Origin: Roseburia hominis
Lineage (GTDB): Bacteria; Bacillota; Clostridia; Lachnospirales; Lachnospiraceae
DNA length: 64,000 nucleotides
Assembly: GCA_021771815.1 (NCBI GenBank)
Contig: JAETOE010000012.1
Coordinates: 23,839-87,838 of the forward strand
Direction: 5' to 3'
How positions within the stretch are numbered: the stretch's first letter is position 1; each line of letters starts with the position of its first letter. Positions 32,379-41,362 of this stretch are shown one piece after another. The position numbers and the translations under genes are program-made. Under the pieces are notes generated by a model. It did no database searches, was not told where the DNA came from, and saw only the letters and a list, made by a program, of their open reading frames with translations.

Positions 32379-34088
32379 TCACTCTACCGAAATCACATAG
32401 TAATAAATCGGCTGTCCGCCGTAGTGAACTTCCACCTCTACATCCGGATATTCCGCCAAAAGCTTCTCGCTGATCGCGTTCGCATCCTCTTCCTTCATCT
32501 CCTCACCGTAATAAATGGTGACGATTGCGGAATCCTCATCAATGAGCTGTCCGATCATATCAAGCACGGTAGTGTTAAGCTCCTGACCTACCGAGAGAAT
32601 CCCCGCGTCGCCGATTCCCATGTAATCGTCCTGCTTGATCTCCTTGTCATCAATCACAGTGTCACGCACGGCATAGGTTACCTGACCTGTCTTGACAGCG
32701 CCGATCTCGGCATTCATGCGCTCCTCGTTGTCCTCCGGCGTGCTGTCCGGAATATAATTGATCAACGCCGTAACACCCTGCGGAATCGTCTTGGTCGGAA
32801 TCACAATAACCTTCTTATCCTCCACCAGAGACGCTGCCTGGTTTGCCGCGAGAATAATGTTCTTATTGTTCGGGAGGATGAAAATCGTCTTCGCGTTGAC
32901 CTTCTCGATCGCGTTTAACATATCCTCGGTACTCGGATTCATCGTCTGACCGCCCTCGATGATATAATCGACTCCCAGTCCGGTAAAAATCTCGTTGATG
33001 CCATCTCCGATGCTGACAGAGATAAAGCCCATCTCCTTCGGCGGCTCCTGCTCCTTCGGTTCTTCGGACGCCTCCGCCTGATTTGCGCCGGAGGGCGTCT
33101 GTGACTGCATTTTCTTCTCCTTCAAAGCGGAAATCTTCTCATCGCGTTCCAACTTCATGTTCTCGATAATAATTGTCGTAAGACTTCCGTACGTCAAACC
33201 TCTCTGCATTGCAAGACCCGGATCGTTGGTATGTACGTGTACCTTCACGATCTCATCATCCGCAACTACAACAATCGAATCGCCAATGCTCTCAAGATAT
33301 TCTTTGAACCCGTTCTCCTGCTTTGTAGTGATCGGTCTATCCAACATAATCAAAAACTGCGTACAGTATGCGAACTTGATCTCCTGCGCCGCCTGCGCCT
33401 CAATATTATAGGAAGACTCTGACGCTTTCGTCTGCTCTTTCGTGGGTGCGAGAATCTCGTAGTCGATCTCCTTGCCGAGCAGGGAATCGAGCGCGCCCTT
33501 CATTACCTGCATCAGACCCTGTCCGCCGGAATCCACAACGCCCGCCTGCTTTAAGACCGGAAGCATATCCGGGGTCTTACCAAGGACATGATCGCCCTCT
33601 TTGATCACTTCCTCACAGAATGCAATCAGATCATTCGTCTCGTCACAGATCTCTGCGGCGCGGTTCGCCATCCCCTTAGCAACCGTAAGGATCGTGCCTT
33701 CCTTCGGCTTCATAACCGCCTTGTACGCAGTCTCCACCGCTTTCTGGAATGCGTCGGAAAGTACCTGCACATCCACTTCGTCATACTCTGCAATAATCTT
33801 GGTAAAGCCGCGGAATAACTGGGAAAGAATAACGCCCGAGTTACCTCTTGCCCCACGCAGAGAACCGGAAGAAATTGCCTTGGCAAGCGACTTCATATCC
33901 GGGTTCTTCATAGCAGCGACTTCCTTTGCCGCCGACATGATCGTCATAGACATATTCGTTCCCGTATCTCCGTCCGGAACCGGGAAGACATTCAACTCAT
34001 TGATCCATTCTTTCTTCGCCTCTAAATTCTTAGCTCCTGCCAAAAACGCTTTCCCAAGAGCTTCGGCATTTATCGTAGTGATTTCCAC
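32379..34088 (-). CDS. DAK2-domain kinase, YloV/FakA-like
   Basis: 569 residues. The N-terminal DAK2 domain has the metal- and nucleotide-binding motifs NVFPVPDGDTGTNMSMT and GARGNSGVILSQ; the middle and C-terminal parts match the FakA/YloV architecture (VHVHTNDPG, FILPNNKNIILAANQA). FakA phosphorylates fatty acids bound to a DegV-like FakB. The start is a GTG at 34088: AAGGAGG lies 8 bases before it, while the first in-frame TTG at 34109 lies upstream of that site. It is preceded by the YloU gene, the usual pair. Confidence 0.9.
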   Translation of the reverse strand: MEITTINAEALGKAFLAGAKNLEAKKEWINELNVFPVPDGDTGTNMSMTIMSAAKEVAAMKNPDMKSLAKAISSGSLRGARGNSGVILSQLFRGFTKIIAEYDEVDVQVLSDAFQKAVETAYKAVMKPKEGTILTVAKGMANRAAEICDETNDLIAFCEEVIKEGDHVLGKTPDMLPVLKQAGVVDSGGQGLMQVMKGALDSLLGKEIDYEILAPTKEQTKASESSYNIEAQAAQEIKFAYCTQFLIMLDRPITTKQENGFKEYLESIGDSIVVVADDEIVKVHVHTNDPGLAMQRGLTYGSLTTIIIENMKLERDEKISALKEKKMQSQTPSGANQAEASEEPKEQEPPKEMGFISVSIGDGINEIFTGLGVDYIIEGGQTMNPSTEDMLNAIEKVNAKTIFILPNNKNIILAANQAASLVEDKKVIVIPTKTIPQGVTALINYIPDSTPEDNEERMNAEIGAVKTGQVTYAVRDTVIDDKEIKQDDYMGIGDAGILSVGQELNTTVLDMIGQLIDEDSAIVTIYYGEEMKEEDANAISEKLLAEYPDVEVEVHYGGQPIYYYVISVE

Positions 34089-34101
34089 CTCAAAATCCTC
34101 C

Positions 34102-34461
34102 TTAATCAATCACTCGTACGCCTTCGACGTAGATGTTAATTTTCTTGATTTCCATTCCGGTAAACTCTTCTACTTTGTACTTTACCGTCTCAATCAGGTT
34201 ATCGGAAACCGTACTGATGCTGACACCGTAGGATACGATAACGTGAAAATCAATCGTTATTTTATTCTCTTCATCAACGACAACATTTATTCCATGCGTC
34301 AGATAATCTTTCTTCAGCAGCTTGACCAGACCGTCCTTCATATTGACCGCCGCCATGCCGACAATACCGAAGCACTCCACCGCAACAGAGCCTGCGTAGG
34401 TTGCGATGACTTCTGAATCTATTGTAACTTTGCCCCACTGGGTTTCCATTTGTCCATTCAT
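34102..34461 (-). CDS. Asp23/Gls24 family envelope-stress protein (YloU-like)
   Basis: 119 residues, fully Asp23-like: GKVTIDSEVIATYAGSVAVE, GIVGMAAVNMKDGLVKLL and IDFHVIVSYGVSISTVSDN, VEEFTGMEIKKINIYVEGV. Gene order Asp23-DAK2 is conserved in Firmicutes. Stop lies 13 bp before the DAK2 start, so they are co-transcribed. It is divergent from rpmB. Confidence 0.92.
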   Translation of the reverse strand: MNGQMETQWGKVTIDSEVIATYAGSVAVECFGIVGMAAVNMKDGLVKLLKKDYLTHGINVVVDEENKITIDFHVIVSYGVSISTVSDNLIETVKYKVEEFTGMEIKKINIYVEGVRVID

Positions 34462-34577
34462 AGAATAACGATGCTCCTTTCAAAGCCATATTAACGCTAG
34501 TTTATTGCTATTATAACCGCTTTTTATGAAAATTCATAGTCCTGTTTTACGTTTTTTATATTTTTTTTAAAATTTAC

Positions 34578-34606
34578 TTGCATTATGTACTTTCTTCTGC
34601 TAGAAT
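34578..34606 (+). promoter_or_regulatory. Promoter of rpmB
   Basis: TTGCAT and TAGAAT are 17 bases apart, 99 bp before rpmB, in strongly A+T-rich DNA with T-tracts upstream that could act as an UP element. Confidence 0.7.
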
Positions 34607-34704
34607 AATCATGTTGTGAGCCTGTTTGTTTGCAGGTTCTACCTATAGAATGCGGGACGAGTTCCGCATGCTGGGATTATGAATATGCAAGGAGGTGCAA
34701 AAGC

Positions 34705-34890
34705 ATGGCAAAATGTGCAGTTTGTGGAAAGGGCGCTCATTTCGGTAATAATGTCAGCCACTCTCATAGAAGATCAAATAGAATGTGGAAATCAAACATC
34801 AAGCGTGTGAACTGTAAAGTGAACGGAACACCTAAGAAATTATATGTATGTGCTTCCTGTTTGAAATCCGGTAAAGTTGAAAGAGCTTAA
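34705..34890 (+). CDS. rpmB: 50S ribosomal protein L28
   Basis: 61 residues: MAKCAVCGKGAHFGNNVSHS, HRRSNRMWKSNIKRVN, LYVCASCLKSGKVERA. The four cysteines in two CxxC pairs (CAVC, CASC) mark a zinc-binding C+ type L28. AAGGAGG 10 bases upstream decides the start over a longer frame from 34630. Monocistronic with its own promoter and terminator. Confidence 0.97.
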   Translation: MAKCAVCGKGAHFGNNVSHSHRRSNRMWKSNIKRVNCKVNGTPKKLYVCASCLKSGKVERA

Positions 34891-34900
34891 CAGACCGTGA

Positions 34901-34938
34901 TAGCATCTGTAACAGACGATTACAGATGCTATTTTTTT
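34901..34938 (+). terminator. Terminator of rpmB
   Basis: TAGCATCTGTAA pairs perfectly with TTACAGATGCTA around a 7-base loop, followed by TTTTTTT. A textbook intrinsic terminator. Confidence 0.92.
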
Positions 34939-34991
34939 ATGCAACCAATAATTGTTTGTTCTTTATTTTACGGCGCAAAAAGAGGAGGCTT

Positions 34992-35456
34992 TTATGCCTC
35001 CTCTTTTTGCGCCGCCCTCTCCTGGAACTTCCGCAGCTCCTCATTGAACAGAACTGCGCTCCTCTTATCATTCACATATAAGACCGCGTACACCGCCACA
35101 AAAACCACGGCGATCGCAAACACGAGCACAATGACAAATCCGGTCGAAAACATCGTCCCCGCCGCATAATTGATTCCAACTACAAACAGTTCAATGAGAA
35201 GCAGATGGATACACCTGCGGACGATGACCTCCCGCATCGTAAGTTCCCTCTTAGAATATGTTACGACTCCAAACAGTACCGACACAAAACCGAACAGCGG
35301 CGGTGAGAAAAATGCGTCGTAGCCAAACCCCTGCTCCGGGAAGAAAATCATTCCGAGAATCCCTTCCAGAATACAGATGCATGCCGTACACACGAAAAAT
35401 GACATCATAAATTCCGACCAAAATCCTTTTGCGGATTGTCTGTTTCCTGACCTCAT
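34992..35456 (-). CDS. DUF3021 family membrane protein
   Basis: 154 residues, four TM helices (about 15-35, 45-65, 80-100, 105-130), then a charged C-terminal tail rich in Glu, Arg and Lys (NEELRKFQERAAQKEEA). DUF3021 proteins are regularly encoded directly after a LytTR regulator, as here with an ATGA stop-start overlap, and are thought to hold or inhibit that regulator. AGAGGAGG precedes the start at 35456. Confidence 0.85.
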   Translation of the reverse strand: MRSGNRQSAKGFWSEFMMSFFVCTACICILEGILGMIFFPEQGFGYDAFFSPPLFGFVSVLFGVVTYSKRELTMREVIVRRCIHLLLIELFVVGINYAAGTMFSTGFVIVLVFAIAVVFVAVYAVLYVNDKRSAVLFNEELRKFQERAAQKEEA

Positions 35457-35908
35457 ACCCGTTTTTCCTCCTCTCCCATCACTGCCGCTTTCAGCTTCGG
35501 CACATATGCCCTCGAAATCATGACCGTCTCTTTGTTCTTCATATGTGCAAAAAAACGCCCGTTCAGCGCCGGGCTGATGCTCTCGAGCTGCATTAGATTG
35601 AGCAGCACGGATTTCGAGCACCGTATAAAATGATAAGCTCCGTACGCCTCCTCCGCCTCATAGAGGCGGAGTTTTACTTCATATACTCTGTCTGTCGTGT
35701 AGGCGAACACCTTCTCGTCGAGCGCTTCAAAATAAAGCACCGACGCAAGCGGAAACCGGAAGCTCCTTCCGTTCCAGACTCCCGCAAGCTCCCTGCCTTT
35801 CGTCCCCACATAAGCGCAGATATCCTTTATCTCCTGCGTGATCTCCACGCACTCCACAATGACCTGTTCCGCTTCTTTTTCCGCAATTTTCCGGATTCTG
35901 ACTTTCAT
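35453..35908 (-). CDS. LytTR-domain DNA-binding regulator
   Basis: 151 residues. An N-terminal strand-helix segment (MKVRIRKIAEKEAEQVIVEC) leads to a LytTR domain from about 50 to 145: PLASVLYFEALDEKVFAYT, LYEAEEAYGAYHFIRCSKSVLLNL, LNGRFFAHMKNKETVMISR. There is no receiver domain, so control must come from the DUF3021 partner or protein level. AGAGG precedes the start. It is 18 bp downstream of the hydrolase gene. Confidence 0.9.
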   Translation of the reverse strand: MKVRIRKIAEKEAEQVIVECVEITQEIKDICAYVGTKGRELAGVWNGRSFRFPLASVLYFEALDEKVFAYTTDRVYEVKLRLYEAEEAYGAYHFIRCSKSVLLNLMQLESISPALNGRFFAHMKNKETVMISRAYVPKLKAAVMGEEEKRV

Positions 35909-35926
35909 TGAAAACCTCTTTGCCAT

Positions 35927-37111
35927 TTATTTTTCAGGCGCTTCCTTCAGATAAGTATCAAAGAAATCAAGCACCAGCGCATTCACTTCCTCGATGCATT
36001 CCTTTGCATCTACTTCTCCCACACCGAGCATCCCTGCAAGCAGTGGCGATACCAACGGCAGGTCCGTAAAATTCAGATGCCCCGCATTGTCGATCACCGC
36101 ATAATGATAATCTGCGGCTCGTTCCCCGACATAGAAATTCACATAGCCGTCGCCGGGAAGCGCCCTCGCCTCCGCATCCACTGCAGCCGAATTGACGTCC
36201 AGAAGCGGAACCGGATAAGGCTCTTCATTAAATACTTCTGTTCCGTCCGCAAAACCGACATACTCGCCGAGCATCGTTCCCTCCAGATCAATGACCGCGT
36301 CAATATCCGACCGCTCCCTTGCGACCTGGACCGAAGACGCTCCGCCCATCGAGTGACCGAAAAGCCCGATGTGGTCTACATCGATCAATGCGAACGGCTC
36401 CGCGTTCTCTTCCCCTGCCGCGGACACTGTTCCTGCCGCGGACACACTTTCTCCCGCAGACACATTCCCTGCCGCATTTGCACGTGCAAGAATCTGATCC
36501 AGCACAAAATTTTCATCTGCCGTGCGCACTTCCATCCATTCCTGACTGTACCCGTAGCGCTCTCTTTCCGATTCGGGATCGTCCGCTTCGCCGTTTCCGG
36601 CATTCACCTGCTTTAAGAACTCCATGTTCACATAATCCGTATTTCCGTCCGTATCCGTCACATACATCGCATGATATGTATGCCCGATACTCGCCACCAC
36701 ATAACCGTGCGATGCAAGTTCCGTACAGGTCGAATGATTGCTGTCGATCACGCCGAACGCCCCGTGTGAAAATACCACGAGCGGACAGCTATGTTCCGGC
36801 TGCTCCACCGGATACCAGATTTTCACCGTGAGCTTCCGTTTTTCACCCGTATCGGTATAAGTCTCGGTTCTGCTTTCATCCACCCACGTATATTCCGCCG
36901 TTTCGACCGCATACTCCCCCGTGACCGCAGGACTTTCATACGCGGGGAACAACAGCCTCGGAAGCAATACGGCAAACAACGCCGCTGCAAGAAGAAAACC
37001 GCCTCCAATTACCTTCGCCCGCCATTTTCCGCATCCTTTCTTTGCCCGGACGCCCCATACGATCAGCGCCGCGCCCACACCGCCAGGCAATAACTTTATC
37101 ACAAATCCCAT
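35927..37111 (-). CDS. Alpha/beta hydrolase, PAF-acetylhydrolase/chlorophyllase-like, membrane-anchored
   Basis: 394 residues. Two N-terminal TM helices (LLPGGVGAALIVWGV; GGFLLAAALFAVLLP) place the catalytic domain outside. The oxyanion/His region is VVFSHGAFGV; the nucleophile elbow is GHSMGG; a late H in DNAGHLNF is the probable catalytic histidine. A low-complexity Ala/Gly/Ser/Val/Glu insert (AAGNVSAGESVSAAGTVSAA) sits before the nucleophile strand. Substrate unknown; an ester or peptide-like lipid is likely. It may be co-transcribed with the LytTR-DUF3021 pair. Confidence 0.82.
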   Translation of the reverse strand: MGFVIKLLPGGVGAALIVWGVRAKKGCGKWRAKVIGGGFLLAAALFAVLLPRLLFPAYESPAVTGEYAVETAEYTWVDESRTETYTDTGEKRKLTVKIWYPVEQPEHSCPLVVFSHGAFGVIDSNHSTCTELASHGYVVASIGHTYHAMYVTDTDGNTDYVNMEFLKQVNAGNGEADDPESERERYGYSQEWMEVRTADENFVLDQILARANAAGNVSAGESVSAAGTVSAAGEENAEPFALIDVDHIGLFGHSMGGASSVQVARERSDIDAVIDLEGTMLGEYVGFADGTEVFNEEPYPVPLLDVNSAAVDAEARALPGDGYVNFYVGERAADYHYAVIDNAGHLNFTDLPLVSPLLAGMLGVGEVDAKECIEEVNALVLDFFDTYLKEAPEK

Positions 37112-37242
37112 CTTGTTTCCTCCGTTCTCTTGATGCTTTTACCTTAACACCAGACAACGTTTTTTCAAAACTTTACGGGATAAGATGCATTCTGCGCCGG
37201 TAAAATGCATTTGCGCGACAAAAAGTAAAATGACGCGACAAA

Positions 37243-37303
37243 AATGCCGCATCAGGAAAATGAAGCTCGCATGATCTGCAGTCATTCCCCCTATGCGGCA
37301 TTC
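37243..37303 (-). terminator. Terminator of the yesL-type/pectin gene transcript
   Basis: On the minus strand ATGCCGCAT and ATGCGGCAT pair, followed directly by TTTTTG. The loop is large. It ends the run coming from the GH28 side. The remaining part of 37112-37242 has two GCGACAAAAA direct repeats 20 bp apart (37215 and 37235) and two further copies of GCATTCTGCGC-type sequence; no gene is visible. Confidence 0.65.
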
Positions 37304-37316
37304 TGCGCGTTTTCTC

Positions 37317-37961
37317 TTAAATCGCTTCGCCGCCCGGCACTTCCGCCTGCGGCTCTATGTATTTTGCAAATATCTTTCGATAATATGCCCCGAAGAAATA
37401 TCCCATCAGCCCGAATCCATAAATGAGCGACAGGAAATTTGAAAGCAGCACCGTCGTATTCACCCACACGAACAGTATCACGAGAATCGCCATCTGGATC
37501 GTATACTTCATGTTGCGAAGCGCCATAAAAAAGGAATAGCGTATCGTAGCTCTTACCGGATTCACGAACTTCGCCTGCACGCCGAACACATACAAAAGCG
37601 ACAGGAAATACGGTACAAAAAGAATCCCGGCCGCCGACTGCATCAGCATTCCGAACGTACTTCCCGCCTGATTGCCGAACACAAAATCCACCGCCAGGAG
37701 CACGCCTGCGACAAGGTAAAGGAAAAACAGAGCGGTAGCCTGCTTAAAATTCTCCTTAAAGGACGAAAAGAAATTCTCATGCCAGTAGCCCTCGTTATCG
37801 TGAAGCTTCATGCTGCTGTAAATCAACGCCGTTGTGGAAGCTCCGATCGTAAAGATCGGCAGCGAGCAGATCAGCCACAACAGATTTAGAAGAAATATCT
37901 TTCCGATCTTGTCGATGGTCCGCCATACCACATTGTCCATATCAAAGAATTTATTCCACAT
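37317..37961 (-). CDS. YesL-like DUF624 membrane protein
   Basis: 214 residues, about five TM helices. MWNKFFDMDNVVWRTIDKIG, LLWLICSLPIFTIGASTTAL and YHEN-type segment HDNEGYWHENFFSSFKENF are the DUF624 core. In B. subtilis, yesL lies in the rhamnogalacturonan cluster next to its ABC transporter genes, which fits the setting here; the function is not known. GAGGTG precedes 37961. The start overlaps the upstream epimerase gene by 11 bp, so translation is coupled. Confidence 0.85.
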   Translation of the reverse strand: MWNKFFDMDNVVWRTIDKIGKIFLLNLLWLICSLPIFTIGASTTALIYSSMKLHDNEGYWHENFFSSFKENFKQATALFFLYLVAGVLLAVDFVFGNQAGSTFGMLMQSAAGILFVPYFLSLLYVFGVQAKFVNPVRATIRYSFFMALRNMKYTIQMAILVILFVWVNTTVLLSNFLSLIYGFGLMGYFFGAYYRKIFAKYIEPQAEVPGGEAI

Positions 37962-38805
37962 TTCGCACCTCGCATTCATCCCATAGACCCTGAATATATG
38001 TACGCGCAGCCACCGCATTCTCCGGTACGGTATTCTCGAGCGTCGCATGGATGTACGGCTTTCTCTCCTTCATAAAGCGGATGATCTGCGTATAGTCCAT
38101 CTCGCCCGTTCCGGCCGCTACCGATATCAGTTTATCATCCGAAACCTGAAAATCCTTGATATGCACCATCGCGATATCCTCGCCGAGCAGCTCGATCGCC
38201 TCTGCAATGATCGCCTCTCTGTCCATGTAATTACAGATATCAAGCAGATTGACCGGGTCGAAAATAATCTGGAGATTCGGCGATGCAATCTCATCGAGCA
38301 CTCTTCTGGCGCGCTTCGGGCTGCAGACAATATGCTTGTAGACCGGCTCGATCGCGACGATCACTCCCATCTTCTGTGCATACTCCACGACCGGGCGCAG
38401 ATTCCTGATAAAAATCGCAAGCGCCTCCTCGGAATGGCTTCTCTCCTCGAACTGATACGCCTCATTCGGCGCGCCTGTCTCTGTCCCGACAACGCCCGCG
38501 CCCAAAAGCGACGCAAAGCGGATGTGCGCCATATAGCGGTGTGTGATCCCTGCAAGGCTCTCCGGATTCGGATTCGCCAGATTCAGATAACAGCCAAGTA
38601 CTGCCACGTCCAGCTTATTCTCCATAAAAATGCGTTTTAAATACATCGCATACCCCGGTGTGAGGGCCCCGTCATCCACCGGGTACTCCGAAACCACCTT
38701 AGAGAGCGCCAGATGTCCGCAGGAAAAGCCCTGCTCATGCGCGATCGCAAGCCGCTCTGCGAGCGGCGCCTTTTTTATATCGTGTAAACGTATTCCAAGC
38801 TGCAT
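37951..38805 (-). CDS. Sugar phosphate isomerase/epimerase family TIM-barrel protein
   Basis: 284 residues, AP-endonuclease-2-type barrel. Metal-site residues are seen in GTETGAPN, VAIEPVYKHIVCS (Glu), IIFDPVNLLDI (Asp), AMVHIKDFQV (His) and HATLENT (Glu). The pathway substrate cannot be told, but the position between the GH28 and YesL-type genes suggests a hexuronate or keto-sugar from pectin. AAAGGAG precedes the start. Confidence 0.85.
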   Translation of the reverse strand: MQLGIRLHDIKKAPLAERLAIAHEQGFSCGHLALSKVVSEYPVDDGALTPGYAMYLKRIFMENKLDVAVLGCYLNLANPNPESLAGITHRYMAHIRFASLLGAGVVGTETGAPNEAYQFEERSHSEEALAIFIRNLRPVVEYAQKMGVIVAIEPVYKHIVCSPKRARRVLDEIASPNLQIIFDPVNLLDICNYMDREAIIAEAIELLGEDIAMVHIKDFQVSDDKLISVAAGTGEMDYTQIIRFMKERKPYIHATLENTVPENAVAARTYIQGLWDECEVRNVE

Positions 38806-38835
38806 CGTTTGTTCTCCTTTCCGCTTCCTATTCTA

Positions 38836-40395
38836 TTACTTTCGGATGATTTCGTCCACCCCGAAAAGCTCGAATTCTTCCCCCGCACAGCCCTCAATCG
38901 TCACATTATCAAGCACCATCTTTTTCACATTTCTTGCGAACAATCCCTTCCTGCTGCAGGCGTCCACACCGTTTGACATGATCGGCACATCACATTTTGC
39001 ATCGTCCGCAAAGGAAACTCCAACATTGCGCATCGTAATCTGTTCGATTTTCGCCTCCGGGAGTCCGTCGAACCATGACGCCGCCACATGGCAGTCCTTC
39101 GCCGTGATATTTTCGAAATAAAAACGCTTCATAACGGGCGTTCCGTCATCCACCGGATATGTCTCTCTTGACTGCACGAACTCTGTTCTGCCGTCCGGGT
39201 CACAGAAATAAAAGGCATTTGCCGTAAAGGGCGTCATGACCTGTTCCATCTCAAGATTCCGGAAAATAATATTGTCGAGCACCGCATCCCTGCCGCGCCC
39301 TCTTCTCGTCTTGATGCGGAGCCCTCGGTCCGTGTGATAGAAACGGCACTTCTCGACGATCAGGTTATTCACGCCGCCTGCCATCTCACTTCCCACCGTG
39401 ACAGCGCCGTGCCCGTTCTCCATCAGGCACTGATATACGTGTACATTCGAGGACGGCGTCTTATATTTCCGCCCCATGTAGATTTTGCCGGACTTCACTG
39501 CAATACAGTCGTCCCCAAGCGAGAAACGAATGCCGCAGATCGTGACATCCCTGCAGGATTCCGGATCAAGCCCGTCCGTGTTCGGCGACTGCGCCGGATT
39601 TTCGACGATCAGATTACAGAACAGAAGCTGATCGGAAAAATACGGGTGAATCACCCACGCCGGGCTGTCGTGGAAATAAAGCCCCTGCACCCGGATATTC
39701 CTGCAGCGGTTTAACGAGAGCATCCGCGGCCGGAACGCTCCTACCATCACTTTCTCGTTCTTCCACCAATTCTCGTGATTTGCCGCGCCATTAATGCTTC
39801 CCTCGCCGTAGAGCGTCACATCGGAGACGCCGATGCCGGAAATGATTCCGGCAAACATCGGAAGCGGGTTCCCCTCCCATGTGCCGAGATTGTATTCCTC
39901 CGTCTCGTCATAGCTTTCCACGAGCCCCGGAAGAATTGCAAAGTGCGATCGGTCGGTATCTGCCAGAAGTTCGGCGCCCTTCGCCAGTTCCAGATTGATG
40001 CCGCTCTTTAAGAAAAGACTCGTAATCTTGTACGTTCCCTTTGGAATCAGCACGCGGCTGTTCGCAGGACACGCCATGATCGCCGCCTGTATGAACGATG
40101 TATCATCCGAAATACCATCTCCTTTTGCACCAAATTTCCGTACATTTAACGTAACAAATTCATAATCTGTGCGAAATGCAAGATTTCCCTGCATTTTCCC
40201 CTGCATATCCTCCACACGGATCTCGTAATCGGTATCCGGTCTTAGTCCGTAAACCGAAGTAATCACTGTGTCTGTCGTCTTCTCTTCGCTCTCATTGACC
40301 AAAATGCGGTATGTTTCCTTCGTCTTATAGATACCGCCGTCGTCCAGCTCTATAGATGCGCTTCTCGCCGTCTTCATCACAAGCCGAATCTCCAT
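38836..40395 (-). CDS. Polygalacturonase, glycoside hydrolase family 28
   Basis: 519 residues. Residues 1-80 form a fibronectin-III-like domain (GLRPDTDYEIRVED). The right-handed beta-helix from about 85 holds all GH28 catalytic motifs: NTDGLD (272-277), GDDCIA (294-299), GHG (328-330) and RIK (360-362). There is no signal peptide, so it probably attacks imported oligogalacturonides in the cytoplasm, like other clostridial intracellular GH28 enzymes. GGAGG-rich leader; start at 40395. Downstream genes follow within 30 bp. Confidence 0.93.
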   Translation of the reverse strand: MEIRLVMKTARSASIELDDGGIYKTKETYRILVNESEEKTTDTVITSVYGLRPDTDYEIRVEDMQGKMQGNLAFRTDYEFVTLNVRKFGAKGDGISDDTSFIQAAIMACPANSRVLIPKGTYKITSLFLKSGINLELAKGAELLADTDRSHFAILPGLVESYDETEEYNLGTWEGNPLPMFAGIISGIGVSDVTLYGEGSINGAANHENWWKNEKVMVGAFRPRMLSLNRCRNIRVQGLYFHDSPAWVIHPYFSDQLLFCNLIVENPAQSPNTDGLDPESCRDVTICGIRFSLGDDCIAVKSGKIYMGRKYKTPSSNVHVYQCLMENGHGAVTVGSEMAGGVNNLIVEKCRFYHTDRGLRIKTRRGRGRDAVLDNIIFRNLEMEQVMTPFTANAFYFCDPDGRTEFVQSRETYPVDDGTPVMKRFYFENITAKDCHVAASWFDGLPEAKIEQITMRNVGVSFADDAKCDVPIMSNGVDACSRKGLFARNVKKMVLDNVTIEGCAGEEFELFGVDEIIRK

Positions 40396-40456
40396 CTTCT
40401 TTTCCTCCCGAATATGAATCGCCGCTTTGCGCTGCAATCCTTATAATACTACAAAA

Positions 40457-40477
40457 GGGTGGCAATCCTGCCACCCT
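40457..40477 (-). terminator. Terminator between permease and GH28 genes
   Basis: GGGTGGCA-ATCC-TGCCACCC is a perfect 8-bp stem with tetraloop, followed on the minus strand by TTTTG. It would end or reduce transcription from the ABC transporter genes before GH28. Confidence 0.82.
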
Positions 40478-40493
40478 CTTCTATTCTTAAATA

Positions 40494-41357
40494 TCAGCCC
40501 TTAACACCGCCTGCGGAAATACCGTCCACGAACTTATCCTGTGCGCAGAAAAATACGATCAGTGAAGGGATAATGGAAATCAGAGATAACGCAAGCACTC
40601 TGTTCCATGAGAATCCCGAATCCGCATCCATGGACAGCTTAACGAAAAGCGCCAACGGATATTTTGCCGGTGTATTGACGTAGAGCAACGGTCCCATAAA
40701 GTCATTGGATGACCACATGAACTGGAACAATGCGATGGAAGTAATCGCCGGGGAAAGCATCGGAACAATGACCTTCACCAATGTCTGCATCGCGTTACAT
40801 CCGTCAATCTTCGCCGCCTCATCCAGCTCCTTCGGTACATTGCGCAAGAACTGAATCAACTGGAACACAAAAAGCGTATCCGTTGCGAACAGTGTCGGCA
40901 CAATAATCGGCAGGTACAGGGAAGAGTCTACCCATCCCAGCTTCGTGAATAAAATGAACTGCGGAACATTCAGCACTACCTGTGGCAGAAACAGCGTCGC
41001 CATCAAGACAGAAAACAGAACGCCTCTTCCCTTGAACTCAAAACGACCGAAACCGTAAGCGGTAACTGTTGCGGAAATCATCGTAAATACTACCTTCGGA
41101 ATTACATAGGAGAAAGTGTTGATCATTGCCTTCCACACGTTGATCGCACCGCCGTAATTCTCCATGGCTGCCTTGTATCCTTCTATGGTCGGATTCTTTG
41201 GAATGAAACCGATGCTGGAGAAAATCTCTGCATTCGACTTAAACGTTGCACCGACCATCCAGATCAGCGGGTAAATCATGATCAGACCAACGAGGATCAG
41301 GACAAAGTATCTTAAGAATACATTGACATAGTGTTTTGTTTTACTTTCTGCTGCCAT
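40494..41357 (-). CDS. Carbohydrate ABC transporter permease (MalG/YesQ type)
   Basis: 287 residues, six TM helices. The EAA loop reads ELDEAAKIDGCNAMQTLVKVIVP with the essential EAA-x3-G. N-terminus YVNVFLRYFVLILVGLIMIYP and C-terminal FFCAQDKFVDGISAGGVKG are typical of MalG partners. It pairs with the 41363 gene (5-bp gap). No ATPase gene is present nearby, as usual for CUT1 systems that share an MsmK-type ATPase. Confidence 0.92.
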   Translation of the reverse strand: MAAESKTKHYVNVFLRYFVLILVGLIMIYPLIWMVGATFKSNAEIFSSIGFIPKNPTIEGYKAAMENYGGAINVWKAMINTFSYVIPKVVFTMISATVTAYGFGRFEFKGRGVLFSVLMATLFLPQVVLNVPQFILFTKLGWVDSSLYLPIIVPTLFATDTLFVFQLIQFLRNVPKELDEAAKIDGCNAMQTLVKVIVPMLSPAITSIALFQFMWSSNDFMGPLLYVNTPAKYPLALFVKLSMDADSGFSWNRVLALSLISIIPSLIVFFCAQDKFVDGISAGGVKG

Positions 41358-41362
41358 TTTCC

